Origin: Bacteroidota bacterium
GTDB lineage: Bacteria; Bacteroidota; Bacteroidia; Chitinophagales; Chitinophagaceae
Direction: 5' to 3'
Length of the DNA: 64,000 bases
NCBI GenBank assembly: GCA_023433345.1
Contig: JAEZDA010000032.1
Coordinates: 17,103 to 81,102, forward strand
Shown here: positions 17,905 to 26,292 of the stretch, one piece after another
Layout of the letters: each line of letters begins with the position of its first letter
Position numbering within the stretch: position 1 is the first letter of the stretch
Made by a program: the position numbers and the translations under genes
Notes under the pieces: generated by a model
What the model was told of the DNA's origin: nothing
The model's database searches: none
What the model saw: the letters and a program-made list of their open reading frames with translations, nothing else

Positions 17905-19992
17905 ATGAAAAAAATACTTTCTATAATAGTTGCTGCAGCTTTCACTTTGAACGTGAATGCGCAGATAGACCGTTCGAAGCCGCCGAAGCCAGGTCCGGCG
18001 CCTACCATTCAATTTAAGGACCCTGTAATTTTTACAATGCCGAACGGCCTTACCGTATTGGTGGTGGAAAATCACAAGCTGCCAAAAGTAAGCGCCACGC
18101 TTAGCATTGATGCAGGCCCCATTAAAGAAGGCGACAAGGCAGGCGTAACCAGCATGATGGGCCAAATGCTTTCTGAAGGAACGAAGTCTATGGATAAAGC
18201 CACTTTTGATCGGGAGGTTGATCTTATAGGCGCTGATGTATTTCTTTATGCAGGTGGCGGCGCTGCGTCTGCGCTTACTCGTTACTTCAACAAGGCCTTT
18301 ATGCTTATGGCAGATGCATTGAAAAATCCGGCCTTCCCAGAAGAATCGTTTGAAAAATTGAAAAAGCAGGCAATCACCGGATTAAAATCAAGTGAAAAAA
18401 GCGCCTCCGCAATTTCAAGCCGTGTGAGTTCAGCACTGAGCTATGGTAAGAACACCGCAATGGGTGAATTTGAAACAGAAGAAACCATCAATAATATCAA
18501 ATTGCAGGATATTAAGGATGCGTACAGGAATTACATCACGCCTTCACGCGCATACCTCACCTTCGTTGGAGACATTACGCCGGGCGCGGCTAAGCAATTG
18601 GCCACACAGGCTTTCGGAAGCTGGACAGGAAGGAAGCTGACCCTGCCAAATATTCCACCGGCCGAAAATGTTAAAACAACTGAGATCAATTTTGTTGATG
18701 TACCTACCGCCGTTCAGGGAGTGATAAGTGTTGGCAACCTGGTTACAAACCCGATGAGCAATCCTGACTATCATGCATTGCTTATTGCTAACCAGATTTT
18801 AGGTGGAGGTTCAGAAAGTAAACTGTTCATGAACCTTCGTGAAAAGCATGGTTTTACTTATGGAAGTTATTCATCAATAGGAAATGGCAGGTTTCAAAGC
18901 CAGTTTTCTTCTTCTGCACAGGTGAGAAGTGAAAAAGCAGACAGCGCCGTGGTTGAAATGCTGAGGGAGATTGAAAACATGCGCAAAGGAAGTATCACTG
19001 ATGAAGAACTCGCCATCGCTAAAGCCAAATATAACGGGTCTTTCGCCCTTGGTATGGAAGATCCTGCAAAGGCTGCAACCTATGCAAGCAATATTCTGAT
19101 TAACAACCTACCGAAAGATTTCTATCGCACCTTTCTTCAAAAGATAAACAGCGTTACTGCAAAGGATGTACAGCGTGTATCAACCAAATATTTCAACAGC
19201 GGTCAAAGCCGGATAGTTCTTGTTGGCAATGGAGAGAAAATTCTTCCAAACCTGACACGACTTGGCTTCCCAATAAAGCATTACGATAAATATGCAAACC
19301 CTGTAACGCCTAAGAAGGATGAAGTGGCGGTTGATGAAACAGCTAAAACTACTGAAGCAATATCAGCGTCTTCTTTGGTTGACAAGTACCTTGCAGCGAT
19401 CGGTGGAAAAGATGAAGCTAAGAAAGTTAATAGTGTGAAGATCTCCTTTACCATGGACATGATGGGCCAGGAATTCCAGGGCACACTCGTTAAAATGTCT
19501 CCGGCTAAACAAGCCATGAACATCAAAATGGGAGATATGAAGGTGATGGAGTCAGTATTTGATGGTGCCAAAGGTTACCAGGCTCAGATGGGTCAAAAAA
19601 AGGAAATGGGTGAAAAAGAAATCAAGGAAGCATTAGATGATAAAGCAGTGATCCCTCAATTGCATTATATCACGAACGACTATGGTACAACTTACCTTGG
19701 CACCGGTAAAGCAGGCGGGGAAGCTGCGTATAAAATGAAGGTGACAAAGCCAAGTGGCAAGGTAGTAATAGAATACTACTCAATAAAAACCGGGCTGCTG
19801 CTCAGGGAGGAAACTACCTTAACACAGGGCACGGAAGAATTCGCTCAGACTACTGACTACAGTAACTACAAAAAAGTTGGTGGCATTATGATGCCTTACA
19901 CCATCACCCAAAGTATTGCTGAACAGGAAATGACAATGAACGTAACAGACATAAAGATAAATGAAGGCGTCTCTGATGCTGATTTCAAATAA
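17905..19992 (+). CDS. Exported M16-family protein lacking the zinc motif, with extra C-terminal domain
   Basis: Partner-type M16 protein. It has a signal peptide (residues 1-20) and two M16 domains (about 40-455). At the place of HxxEH the sequence reads MMGQM (84-88), so zinc catalysis is not expected; the second half keeps the substrate-loop region (KHGFTYGSYSS near 314). After an acidic/threonine-rich linker (about 465-488) comes a domain of about 200 aa, mostly beta strands, ending in KVGGIMMPYTITQS, which resembles LolA/LolB-like lipoprotein-sorting folds. At 695 aa it is much longer than a typical 430-aa subunit. It is the last gene before a strong terminator. Confidence 0.88.
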   Translation: MKKILSIIVAAAFTLNVNAQIDRSKPPKPGPAPTIQFKDPVIFTMPNGLTVLVVENHKLPKVSATLSIDAGPIKEGDKAGVTSMMGQMLSEGTKSMDKATFDREVDLIGADVFLYAGGGAASALTRYFNKAFMLMADALKNPAFPEESFEKLKKQAITGLKSSEKSASAISSRVSSALSYGKNTAMGEFETEETINNIKLQDIKDAYRNYITPSRAYLTFVGDITPGAAKQLATQAFGSWTGRKLTLPNIPPAENVKTTEINFVDVPTAVQGVISVGNLVTNPMSNPDYHALLIANQILGGGSESKLFMNLREKHGFTYGSYSSIGNGRFQSQFSSSAQVRSEKADSAVVEMLREIENMRKGSITDEELAIAKAKYNGSFALGMEDPAKAATYASNILINNLPKDFYRTFLQKINSVTAKDVQRVSTKYFNSGQSRIVLVGNGEKILPNLTRLGFPIKHYDKYANPVTPKKDEVAVDETAKTTEAISASSLVDKYLAAIGGKDEAKKVNSVKISFTMDMMGQEFQGTLVKMSPAKQAMNIKMGDMKVMESVFDGAKGYQAQMGQKKEMGEKEIKEALDDKAVIPQLHYITNDYGTTYLGTGKAGGEAAYKMKVTKPSGKVVIEYYSIKTGLLLREETTLTQGTEEFAQTTDYSNYKKVGGIMMPYTITQSIAEQEMTMNVTDIKINEGVSDADFK

Positions 19993-20010
19993 TCTGCTTT
20001 TACATTTTAC

Positions 20011-20043
20011 AAAGCCATCTTCTAATAAAAGATGGCTTTTTTT
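20011..20043 (+). terminator. Rho-independent terminator after the M16 operon
   Basis: AAAGCCATCTT (20011-20021) pairs perfectly with AAGATGGCTTT (20029-20039) across a 7-nt loop and is followed by a T run. It lies 18 nt past the stop of the second M16 gene. Confidence 0.85.
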
Positions 20044-20105
20044 CGGCTATCCCTTACCGTTAGGTTCGTAAAATCAGGGTGTTTTGAAAACAATGAATGG
20101 AAAAT

Positions 20106-20128
20106 GGCTGCCTCGGGCGGCCTTTTTT
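20106..20128 (+). terminator. Second GC-rich hairpin with T run
   Basis: GGCTGCC (20106-20112) pairs with GGCGGCC (20116-20122), with one G-U pair and a 3-nt loop, followed by six T. It sits just before the converging bshC stop and may act as a back-up terminator for the plus strand. Confidence 0.5.
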
Positions 20129-21725
20129 ATTGCTCAGTTAAAACGGTAAAGTTCTGCTCAAAGGAGCCCGAGTGTTGCAATAGAGCATCAAAAATTTGAG
20201 GGCCCCACAGGCAATAAAATGGAATAATATTGTCTACCCTCTCCTGCAAAGAACCATGAGGAAACAGTTTGTTATAAATATTGTTCACCTGATTCACTGA
20301 ATCCGTTTCGCGTTTGCGGGCGGCGCGCTTCATTTTTTTCTCCAGCGCAGTTATTTTATCCAACAATGAATGATGTATTGCTCCTACATGCTTTTGCAGG
20401 GAATTATCCTGGTTACCTGCAATTGAACTGATCTTGCCAAAAATTTCATCAAGACTCTTTCTTTGCACCTCTAAATTTAATGGCGATGAAGAACTTTGGG
20501 CAATTATTTTATTTGCCAGTTCTACCGGTTTTAAGAAAAGATCAGAAATTTCAATATCCCATTTCGAAATTTGTTCTGCAATTTTCTTCCTGATAATCGT
20601 AAAAGAATTTCTTAAGACCAGAACAGGCATAGGAACACCGGCCTCTTCAAACACCTTCTTTAGCTCAAGCCAATAGGCCAGTTCCCCTCCCCCGCCGATG
20701 AAAGCAACATTTGGAAGCAGCAGTTCCTGGTAAACCGGGCGAAGAATTACGTTCGGACTAAACCTTTCAGGGTTTGATTCTACCAGCTCAACGATCTCCG
20801 CTTCCGAAAATCTTATCTCAGAATTGTTGACATTAAAATCGTGGTTCACTTTTTCTATTCTTTCGCGAACTTGGTCGTTAAGGTAGAAAAGATTGATACT
20901 TCTGCCTCCAGCCTGAATCTTATACTTTTCAGGAAAGGACTTGACAGTGGAATTCACTGCTTTCGAAGAAAACTCCTGCTGAAGTTCTTTAAGAATGATC
21001 TCTGAAAATGATCTTTTCAAATTCGCATTGTCCGGAAGCAAAATAATAAGGCCAAATCTTCCAAACAGTTCATTTACAAGTTTGAAAGTTGCCACCTCGA
21101 TAGTTTCATTTAACGAGTAAGATCTCCGAAGTAAGGAAATGATTTCTTCGCCATAAGGAAGTACCGAAACCTGTGCAGCCATTTCCTGTAAGAGGTCAAG
21201 TAATGCTTTGTCCACCTTCATTCTCCCTACAGCACCTTTCTGATCAGTTTCCCATTTATAAACTTTGCCTTCAATTTCAACCTTACCCAGCTCTTCCAGG
21301 TCAGCATCCTCTGTTCCCATATAAAAAACGGGAACAAAATTGTAATCAGGCAATTTTTCCGATAAAAAGGAAGCCAACCTGATGGCGTGAATAATTTTAT
21401 AAACAAAATAAAGGTGGCCTGTAAATATGTTCGGCTGATGAGCAGTACAAACCGTATAAGTGTTGCTGTTATTGAGCAGTTCAATATTTTTCGCAAGGGG
21501 TGGTAGTAGTTCCACTCCGGAGTATTGTTCCTGAAGATGATTTGTTAAAAGCGACCTGTTGAACCCGGAGTTCTCACGCGCCTTAATTGCTTTTGCGATG
21601 CCTTCTACATTAGGTGAAAAACTATAGAATGATTCCAGGGCTTTCGCCCCATCAATATAATCCCTAACTATTGTTGAAAAGAAGCCCGTGTTTTCTATCG
21701 GTATATGTTCTGCGTTAAAGGTCAT
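20127..21725 (-). CDS. bshC: Bacillithiol biosynthesis cysteine-adding enzyme
   Basis: Adds cysteine to GlcN-malate in the last step of bacillithiol synthesis. The 532-aa length and features fit BshC: an early CTAHQPNIFTGHLYFVYKI segment (about 98-116), FVPVFYMGTEDADLEELG near 130-147 with a nucleotidyl-transferase-like core, VILRPVYQELLLPNVAFIGG near 322-341, and a C-terminal coiled-coil (about 400-470, Lys/Arg-rich) before the end domain. It lies 63 nt downstream of rimO on the minus strand. The YfiT-like gene at 2739-3257 could use its product. bshA and bshB are not in this window. Confidence 0.92.
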   Translation of the reverse strand: MTFNAEHIPIENTGFFSTIVRDYIDGAKALESFYSFSPNVEGIAKAIKARENSGFNRSLLTNHLQEQYSGVELLPPLAKNIELLNNSNTYTVCTAHQPNIFTGHLYFVYKIIHAIRLASFLSEKLPDYNFVPVFYMGTEDADLEELGKVEIEGKVYKWETDQKGAVGRMKVDKALLDLLQEMAAQVSVLPYGEEIISLLRRSYSLNETIEVATFKLVNELFGRFGLIILLPDNANLKRSFSEIILKELQQEFSSKAVNSTVKSFPEKYKIQAGGRSINLFYLNDQVRERIEKVNHDFNVNNSEIRFSEAEIVELVESNPERFSPNVILRPVYQELLLPNVAFIGGGGELAYWLELKKVFEEAGVPMPVLVLRNSFTIIRKKIAEQISKWDIEISDLFLKPVELANKIIAQSSSSPLNLEVQRKSLDEIFGKISSIAGNQDNSLQKHVGAIHHSLLDKITALEKKMKRAARKRETDSVNQVNNIYNKLFPHGSLQERVDNIIPFYCLWGPQIFDALLQHSGSFEQNFTVLTEQ

Positions 21726-21788
21726 ATGATATAGTACTGTTCAAATTATTCTCTCCAAAGCAACTTTCCAAATTCAATTCGCCTTGTT

Positions 21789-23096
21789 TCAAATTAATTC
21801 TCCTTCAAGATCATAATCGTAGGCCTTCGTAATTTTCACCTGAACAAATTCACCAATAGATAATTTCTTCTTGCTGTTAATGATCACTTCATTGTCAACT
21901 TCAACGCTGTCGAATTCGGTGCGACCCAGGAAACGACCGGATTCCTTTTTGTCTACCATCACCTTAAATACCTTTCCGACCTTTTCCTGGTTTTTTTCGA
22001 GGCTTATCTCCTGCTGCAATTCCATTATCTCCCTTGCCCTTTCCTCCTTCTCTTCGGAAGGCACATCATCTGTTTCAGTAAAAGCGCTGGTCTGCTCCTC
22101 ATGACTGTAAGTGAAGATCCCCACCCTATCGAAACGCATTTTCTGAAGGAAGGCTTTAAGTTCTTCCACGTCATCGCGGGTTTCTCCGGGGAAACCGGAA
22201 ATTAGTGTGGTGCGAAGGCAAATGCCGGGGATGCGGGAACGAATTGCCATAACAAGATCTTCCATCTCCTCTCGTGTGATCTGCCGTTTCATGGCTTTCA
22301 ACATCTTGTTGGATGCATGTTGAAGAGGCATATCGAGGTAATTGCAGATATTATCCCGTTCTTTCATTACGTCTATGATCTCCATCGGAAATTTTGAAGG
22401 ATAAGCATAATGGAGCCTTATCCATTCAAGTCCATTAACATCTGCAAGTTTGTGCAGAAGGTTTGGCAGTTCGCGCTGCTTATAAATATCCAGACCGTAA
22501 TAGGTTAGTTCCTGTGCGATAAGCATCACTTCTTTCACGCCACGGTCTACAAGACGTTTTGCCTCATCCACCAGAGATTCGACCGGCCTGCTGATATGCT
22601 TACCGCGCATTAATGGAATTGCGCAAAATGAGCAGGTTCGATTGCAGCCTTCGCTGATTTTCATGTATGCATAGTGCGATGGCGTTGCCAGCAACCTTTC
22701 GCCGATCAGGTCAGCTTTATAATCAGCATTAAATCGTTTAAGGATTCCCGTTAGTTCCATTGTTCCAAAAAATGCGTCTACTTCCGGTATTTCTTCTTCA
22801 AGATGATCCTTATAACGTTCGCTTAAACATCCTGTTACATAAACCTTATCCAGCTTGCCTTTTCTTTTCAGATCAACATTTGCCAGAATGGTATTAATGC
22901 TTTCTTCCTTTGCCTTGTCAATAAACCCGCAGGTATTTATAATAACTATATTATGATCGAGCTTTGTGTTTTCGTGAACGGCATCAATTTCATTGGCCCT
23001 GAGCTGGCCACTTAACACCTCGCTATCCACCATGTTCTTGCTGCAACCAAGCGTGATGATGTTAACCTTATCTTTTCTAAGCGTTTTAGATTTCAT
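21789..23096 (-). CDS. rimO: Ribosomal protein S12 methylthiotransferase
   Basis: Radical-SAM enzyme that methylthiolates an aspartate of ribosomal protein S12. The N-terminal UPF0004 cysteines are C18, C56 and C90; the radical-SAM cluster is CNRTCSFC (C151, C155, C158); a TRAM domain occupies the last 65 or so residues. Start chosen is ATG at 23096, giving MKSKTLRKDKVNIITLGCSK and a normal length of 435 aa; the frame is open further upstream to 23165 but that extension has no family counterpart and would cross the promoter element. It is upstream of bshC. Confidence 0.95.
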   Translation of the reverse strand: MKSKTLRKDKVNIITLGCSKNMVDSEVLSGQLRANEIDAVHENTKLDHNIVIINTCGFIDKAKEESINTILANVDLKRKGKLDKVYVTGCLSERYKDHLEEEIPEVDAFFGTMELTGILKRFNADYKADLIGERLLATPSHYAYMKISEGCNRTCSFCAIPLMRGKHISRPVESLVDEAKRLVDRGVKEVMLIAQELTYYGLDIYKQRELPNLLHKLADVNGLEWIRLHYAYPSKFPMEIIDVMKERDNICNYLDMPLQHASNKMLKAMKRQITREEMEDLVMAIRSRIPGICLRTTLISGFPGETRDDVEELKAFLQKMRFDRVGIFTYSHEEQTSAFTETDDVPSEEKEERAREIMELQQEISLEKNQEKVGKVFKVMVDKKESGRFLGRTEFDSVEVDNEVIINSKKKLSIGEFVQVKITKAYDYDLEGELI

Positions 23097-23103
23097 TTGG
23101 GCG

Positions 23104-23111
23104 CAAAGGTA
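23104..23111 (-). promoter_or_regulatory. TAnnTTTG -7 element 7 nt before rimO
   Basis: The minus strand reads TACCTTTG here, with only 7 nt to the rimO ATG. The transcript would begin at or very near the start codon, so a leaderless or nearly leaderless mRNA is implied. No clear -33 element was found. Confidence 0.45.
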
Positions 23112-23250
23112 CATTACGGAAACGAGAGTGCTTAAGGTTTCGGGTACAATTAACACCTGAAACACACCGTGGCATTGCTACATGACAGGTTTGAATAATA
23201 CATTGAAGCCAATTAACAGCGTTACGAACGGGCTCATCGTGAAAAAAAAT

Positions 23251-23258
23251 TATTTTTG
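23251..23258 (+). promoter_or_regulatory. TAnnTTTG -7 element 4 nt before the amidotransferase gene
   Basis: TATTTTTG ends 4 nt before the ATG at 23263. If used, transcription would begin at about the start codon. The -33 position has no clear TTTG, so this is a weak call. Confidence 0.4.
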
Positions 23259-23262
23259 CAAA

Positions 23263-24099
23263 ATGGATTCCAAACGATCATTGCGCATTGCGATCCTTGA
23301 TTTATATGAAGGCGCAGCTAACCAGGGAATGAGATGTATACGTGAGATCCTCCATCAATACTCCGATGCTTATCACCTTGATATTGCGGTAGATGAATTT
23401 GATGTAAGGCTTAAAAACGAGGTTCCCGGCACGGATTACGATGTCTACATTTCAAGTGGAGGGCCGGGCAGCCCTCTTGATACGGAGGGAAGTGAATGGG
23501 AAGCCAGATACTTTTCATGGCTGAACAACATGTCGGCTTACAATGAAAACCCCTCGAACAAAACCAAAAAGCATATCTTTCTTATTTGCCATTCCTTTCA
23601 ACTTGTTTGCCGTGAGTGGCAAATGGCCAAAGTTTCCAAACGAAAGAGTACAGCCTTTGGAGTGTTCCCTGTACACCTGCTTGAAGGAGGTCATCACGAA
23701 GCAGTGTTTGGCGGACTTCCCGATCCTTTTTACGTGGTAGACAGCCGGGATTTTCAGGTTACGCAGCCAAATCTTGAATCAATTCATGCGAAGGGAGGCC
23801 ATATACTCGCTATTGAAAAAGCAAGGCTGCACGTTCCATTAGAAAGGGCTGTAATGGCAATGCGTTTTAATGGGTGGATGGTCGGCACACAATTCCATCC
23901 GGAAGCGGATGCCCTGGGCATGTCATTACACCTGCAAACACCGGAGAAAAAAGCTACTGTTATCGAAAATCATGGACAGGAAAAATGGGAATCAATGATT
24001 GAACACCTGAATGATCCTGACAAGATCATGTTCACGTACGCCCGCGTTCTTCCTAACTTTCTCCATTATGCTCTCGGAAAAAAAGAACTTAGTTATTAA
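23263..24099 (+). CDS. Class I glutamine-amidotransferase-like protein
   Basis: A 278-aa protein with the class I amidotransferase fold. The expected triad is present: nucleophile C109 in FLICHSFQLVC, and H212 and E214 in GTQFHPEAD; the oxyanion-strand SGGPGSP is at 65-71. The N-terminal RIAILDLYEGAANQGM resembles GMP synthase and carbamoyl-phosphate amidotransferase domains, but no synthase domain is attached. The ATG at 23263 is preferred to the upstream frame start at 23182, which adds 27 unrelated residues. It is the first gene of an operon with an ATP-grasp-like gene (38 nt downstream) and a CHAD-like gene, so it may supply ammonia to, or hydrolyse a glutamyl product of, the ATP-grasp protein (inference). 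Exact reaction unknown. Confidence 0.8.
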   Translation: MDSKRSLRIAILDLYEGAANQGMRCIREILHQYSDAYHLDIAVDEFDVRLKNEVPGTDYDVYISSGGPGSPLDTEGSEWEARYFSWLNNMSAYNENPSNKTKKHIFLICHSFQLVCREWQMAKVSKRKSTAFGVFPVHLLEGGHHEAVFGGLPDPFYVVDSRDFQVTQPNLESIHAKGGHILAIEKARLHVPLERAVMAMRFNGWMVGTQFHPEADALGMSLHLQTPEKKATVIENHGQEKWESMIEHLNDPDKIMFTYARVLPNFLHYALGKKELSY

Positions 24100-24137
24100 C
24101 CGGCGCGATATTCCTTAATTTAGGGAAAAGATGACTT

Positions 24138-25334
24138 ATGGTTGCTGAATTGCGCAAACGATTCAATGAGAATTTCACTGAAGAAAAATACCAGGAGATG
24201 GTCGGGCAGGTTGAGAACCTTCACCCCGGTTCACTGGATTTTAGAAATGCCGAAACCCCGGTATTTGTACCAGCAGATTTTACGGCAAAGATGCTCGCAA
24301 CCTGTGAGGATATCATCGATTTCTTCTTAGACCCGCGTTTTAAAGAATACACTGAAAGAAGCATTCCGGAAAATGTGAAAGTTCCCGGCGAAACTTCACG
24401 CCCCGAATTTATCGTTTTTGATTTTGGCGTTTGTGCGTTACCGTCAGGTGAAATGGTCCCCCAGTTGATCGAACTCCAGGGCTTTCCTTCACTATACGCA
24501 TTCCAGGCCGCTTTCAGCGAAATCGTTGAGAAGTATGCTGATGTTCCTGAGTCATTCTCATCCTATCTCAACGGCTATGACAGAAATTCTTATAACCAGC
24601 TGTTACGCGAGCTGATAGTTGGAGAGCATCAAAAAGAAAATGTAGTGCTGCTGGAAATCTTTCCTGAAAAACAGAAAACGAGGCTGGACTTTTATTGCAC
24701 GGAAGATGTTACGGGTATAAAAACGATTTGCCTGACAGAGCTTATAGCTGAAGGAGATCAATTGTTCTACATGAACAAGGGCGTGAAGACGCGCATCAAA
24801 AGAATCTTTAACCGTCTTATATTCGACGATCTCCACCAACAAGAGGGCTGGGAAAAAATGACGGACCTTACAAAGGCTTTTGATGTTGAATGGGCGCCTC
24901 ATCCGAACTGGTTCTACCGCATCAGCAAATTCACCTTGCCCTTTCTTTCCAGCCCTTTCGTGCCCGATGCATTTTTCCTAAACGAGTTAAAGGAACCTCT
25001 CAACCTTAAAAATTTTGTATTGAAGCCCCTTTTCTCATTCGCCGGCATGGGCGTAGTGATCGATGTTACCCAGGAAGATATTGACAGAATAGAAGACCCT
25101 CAAAACTGGATCCTTCAAAAAAAAGTTGAATACGCCCCCGTTATCGAAACTCCGGATGAACCTGCAAAGGCGGAGATCCGTCTTTTCTATTTTTGGAAAA
25201 AGGAATGGGAAAGGCCTAAGGCTATACACAATCTTGCCCGGTTAAGTAAAGGTAAAATGATCGGAACACGATATAACAAGAACAAGACCTGGGTTGGTGG
25301 TTCGATCGCCTATTTTGAAACATCAACCAAGTAA
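24138..25334 (+). CDS. ATP-grasp-like protein of unknown substrate
   Basis: A 398-aa soluble protein with no signal peptide. The C-terminal part looks like an ATP-grasp ligase: NFVLKPLFSFAGMGV (about 292-306) has the Lys-Pro and glycine-rich loop, WILQKKVEY (about 323-331) fits the purine-binding strand, and AEIRLFYFW (about 345-353) followed by NKNKTWVGGS near the end fits the metal/phosphate region. The N-terminal half (FIVFDFGVCALPSGEMVPQLIELQGFPSLYAF near 95-126, written here in part) probably binds substrate. The order of parts suggests a circularly permuted ATP-grasp. It is tightly linked to the amidotransferase-like and CHAD-like genes. No known enzyme is recognised. Confidence 0.65.
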   Translation: MVAELRKRFNENFTEEKYQEMVGQVENLHPGSLDFRNAETPVFVPADFTAKMLATCEDIIDFFLDPRFKEYTERSIPENVKVPGETSRPEFIVFDFGVCALPSGEMVPQLIELQGFPSLYAFQAAFSEIVEKYADVPESFSSYLNGYDRNSYNQLLRELIVGEHQKENVVLLEIFPEKQKTRLDFYCTEDVTGIKTICLTELIAEGDQLFYMNKGVKTRIKRIFNRLIFDDLHQQEGWEKMTDLTKAFDVEWAPHPNWFYRISKFTLPFLSSPFVPDAFFLNELKEPLNLKNFVLKPLFSFAGMGVVIDVTQEDIDRIEDPQNWILQKKVEYAPVIETPDEPAKAEIRLFYFWKKEWERPKAIHNLARLSKGKMIGTRYNKNKTWVGGSIAYFETSTK

Positions 25335-25335
25335 A

Positions 25336-26292
25336 ATGAAAGGAATTGAAAGATTTGAAACCTACCTGGATCAATTGGTTCAATTAACACAAGGGATATC
25401 AAAGTCCAAGAGCGCCGCCGAATCTATGCTGCAGCAGAACGGCAGGACCATTTTTTTTATGCTGGAGGGTTTATGCAGGGTCTACCAGTTTCTTCACAAT
25501 AAAAAACTGTTCTCAAAACTTGGTGAAAAAGTAAAAGCTGTTGAAGATCTGCTGGGCGACATGGATCACTACCGGGAATGCATAGACGAATTTGATAAAA
25601 AAGACAATATCCCTGCTCCGGTGATTGAATACTTTCGTGAGATGTATGGCAAATCAACCGGCAAGTTGAACTTGCTCCTCCAAAAGGAAGGTTGGCTGAA
25701 CGGTTCGCGAATTGAAAAGATCAGGAAGAAACTTCATAAAGCATCCTGGAAGAAGGAGAAGAAGGAAGCTGAAGAGATAAAACGATATTATCAGGAAGAG
25801 ATCAAAGAATTCGAAAAGCTTTGCAAAGAGACCGGCAGAATGACTGAAATCGAAGATCACCTTCATGAGTTTCGTAGAAGGTTAAGATGGTTCAGCATTT
25901 ACCCGCATGCCCTCCAAGGCATTATACAACTTGAGGAGAACAAAAAAAACAGGGAGAACCTTTTAAAATATCAAACTGCTGAAATAGTCTCCTCGCCGTT
26001 CAACAAGCTTCCTGAAGTGGGAAATGCCCGTTTCATTTGTTATTTAAGAAAGGAAAATTTTTTGGCTCTAAGCTGGATGATAGATGCGCTTGGAAAACTG
26101 AAAGACCGTGGATTATTATCTGAAAATCTAGTTCATGCATTAAAAGAAACCCGGCAGAGTTCAGATTTTTTAAATGCGTTGGAACCTCCAGGCGATCTTC
26201 TCAAAGAAGCGAATAACATAATGCAAGCCTTCATGGAAGACAAAGTTCTTGATGACCTGGTTGGAAAGATCTCAAAGAAAGGCAGACCCTAA
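25336..26292 (+). CDS. CHAD-like helical protein
   Basis: A 318-aa, almost wholly helical and strongly charged cytosolic protein. Two stretches recall CHAD domains, which bind polyphosphate: VEDLLGDMDHYRECID (about 69-84) and HLHEFRRRLRWFSIYPHALQ (175-194), with the conserved His and an Arg-rich helix. A Lys/Glu-rich helix lies between them (about 125-165). The ATG at 25336 is 1 nt after the stop of the ATP-grasp gene, so the two are coupled; the longer frame from 25294 would overlap that gene. The stop overlaps the converging porin gene by 4 nt. Family assignment is by motif resemblance only. Confidence 0.6.
   Translation: MKGIERFETYLDQLVQLTQGISKSKSAAESMLQQNGRTIFFMLEGLCRVYQFLHNKKLFSKLGEKVKAVEDLLGDMDHYRECIDEFDKKDNIPAPVIEYFREMYGKSTGKLNLLLQKEGWLNGSRIEKIRKKLHKASWKKEKKEAEEIKRYYQEEIKEFEKLCKETGRMTEIEDHLHEFRRRLRWFSIYPHALQGIIQLEENKKNRENLLKYQTAEIVSSPFNKLPEVGNARFICYLRKENFLALSWMIDALGKLKDRGLLSENLVHALKETRQSSDFLNALEPPGDLLKEANNIMQAFMEDKVLDDLVGKISKKGRP

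Noticed and set aside
18443..18774. Short frames inside the second M16 gene
   Set aside because: They are shadows of the real gene in other frames; no independent start signal or motif.
23182..23262. Longer start for the amidotransferase-like protein
   Set aside because: The added 27 residues do not fit the family start and would cover the TATTTTTG promoter element.
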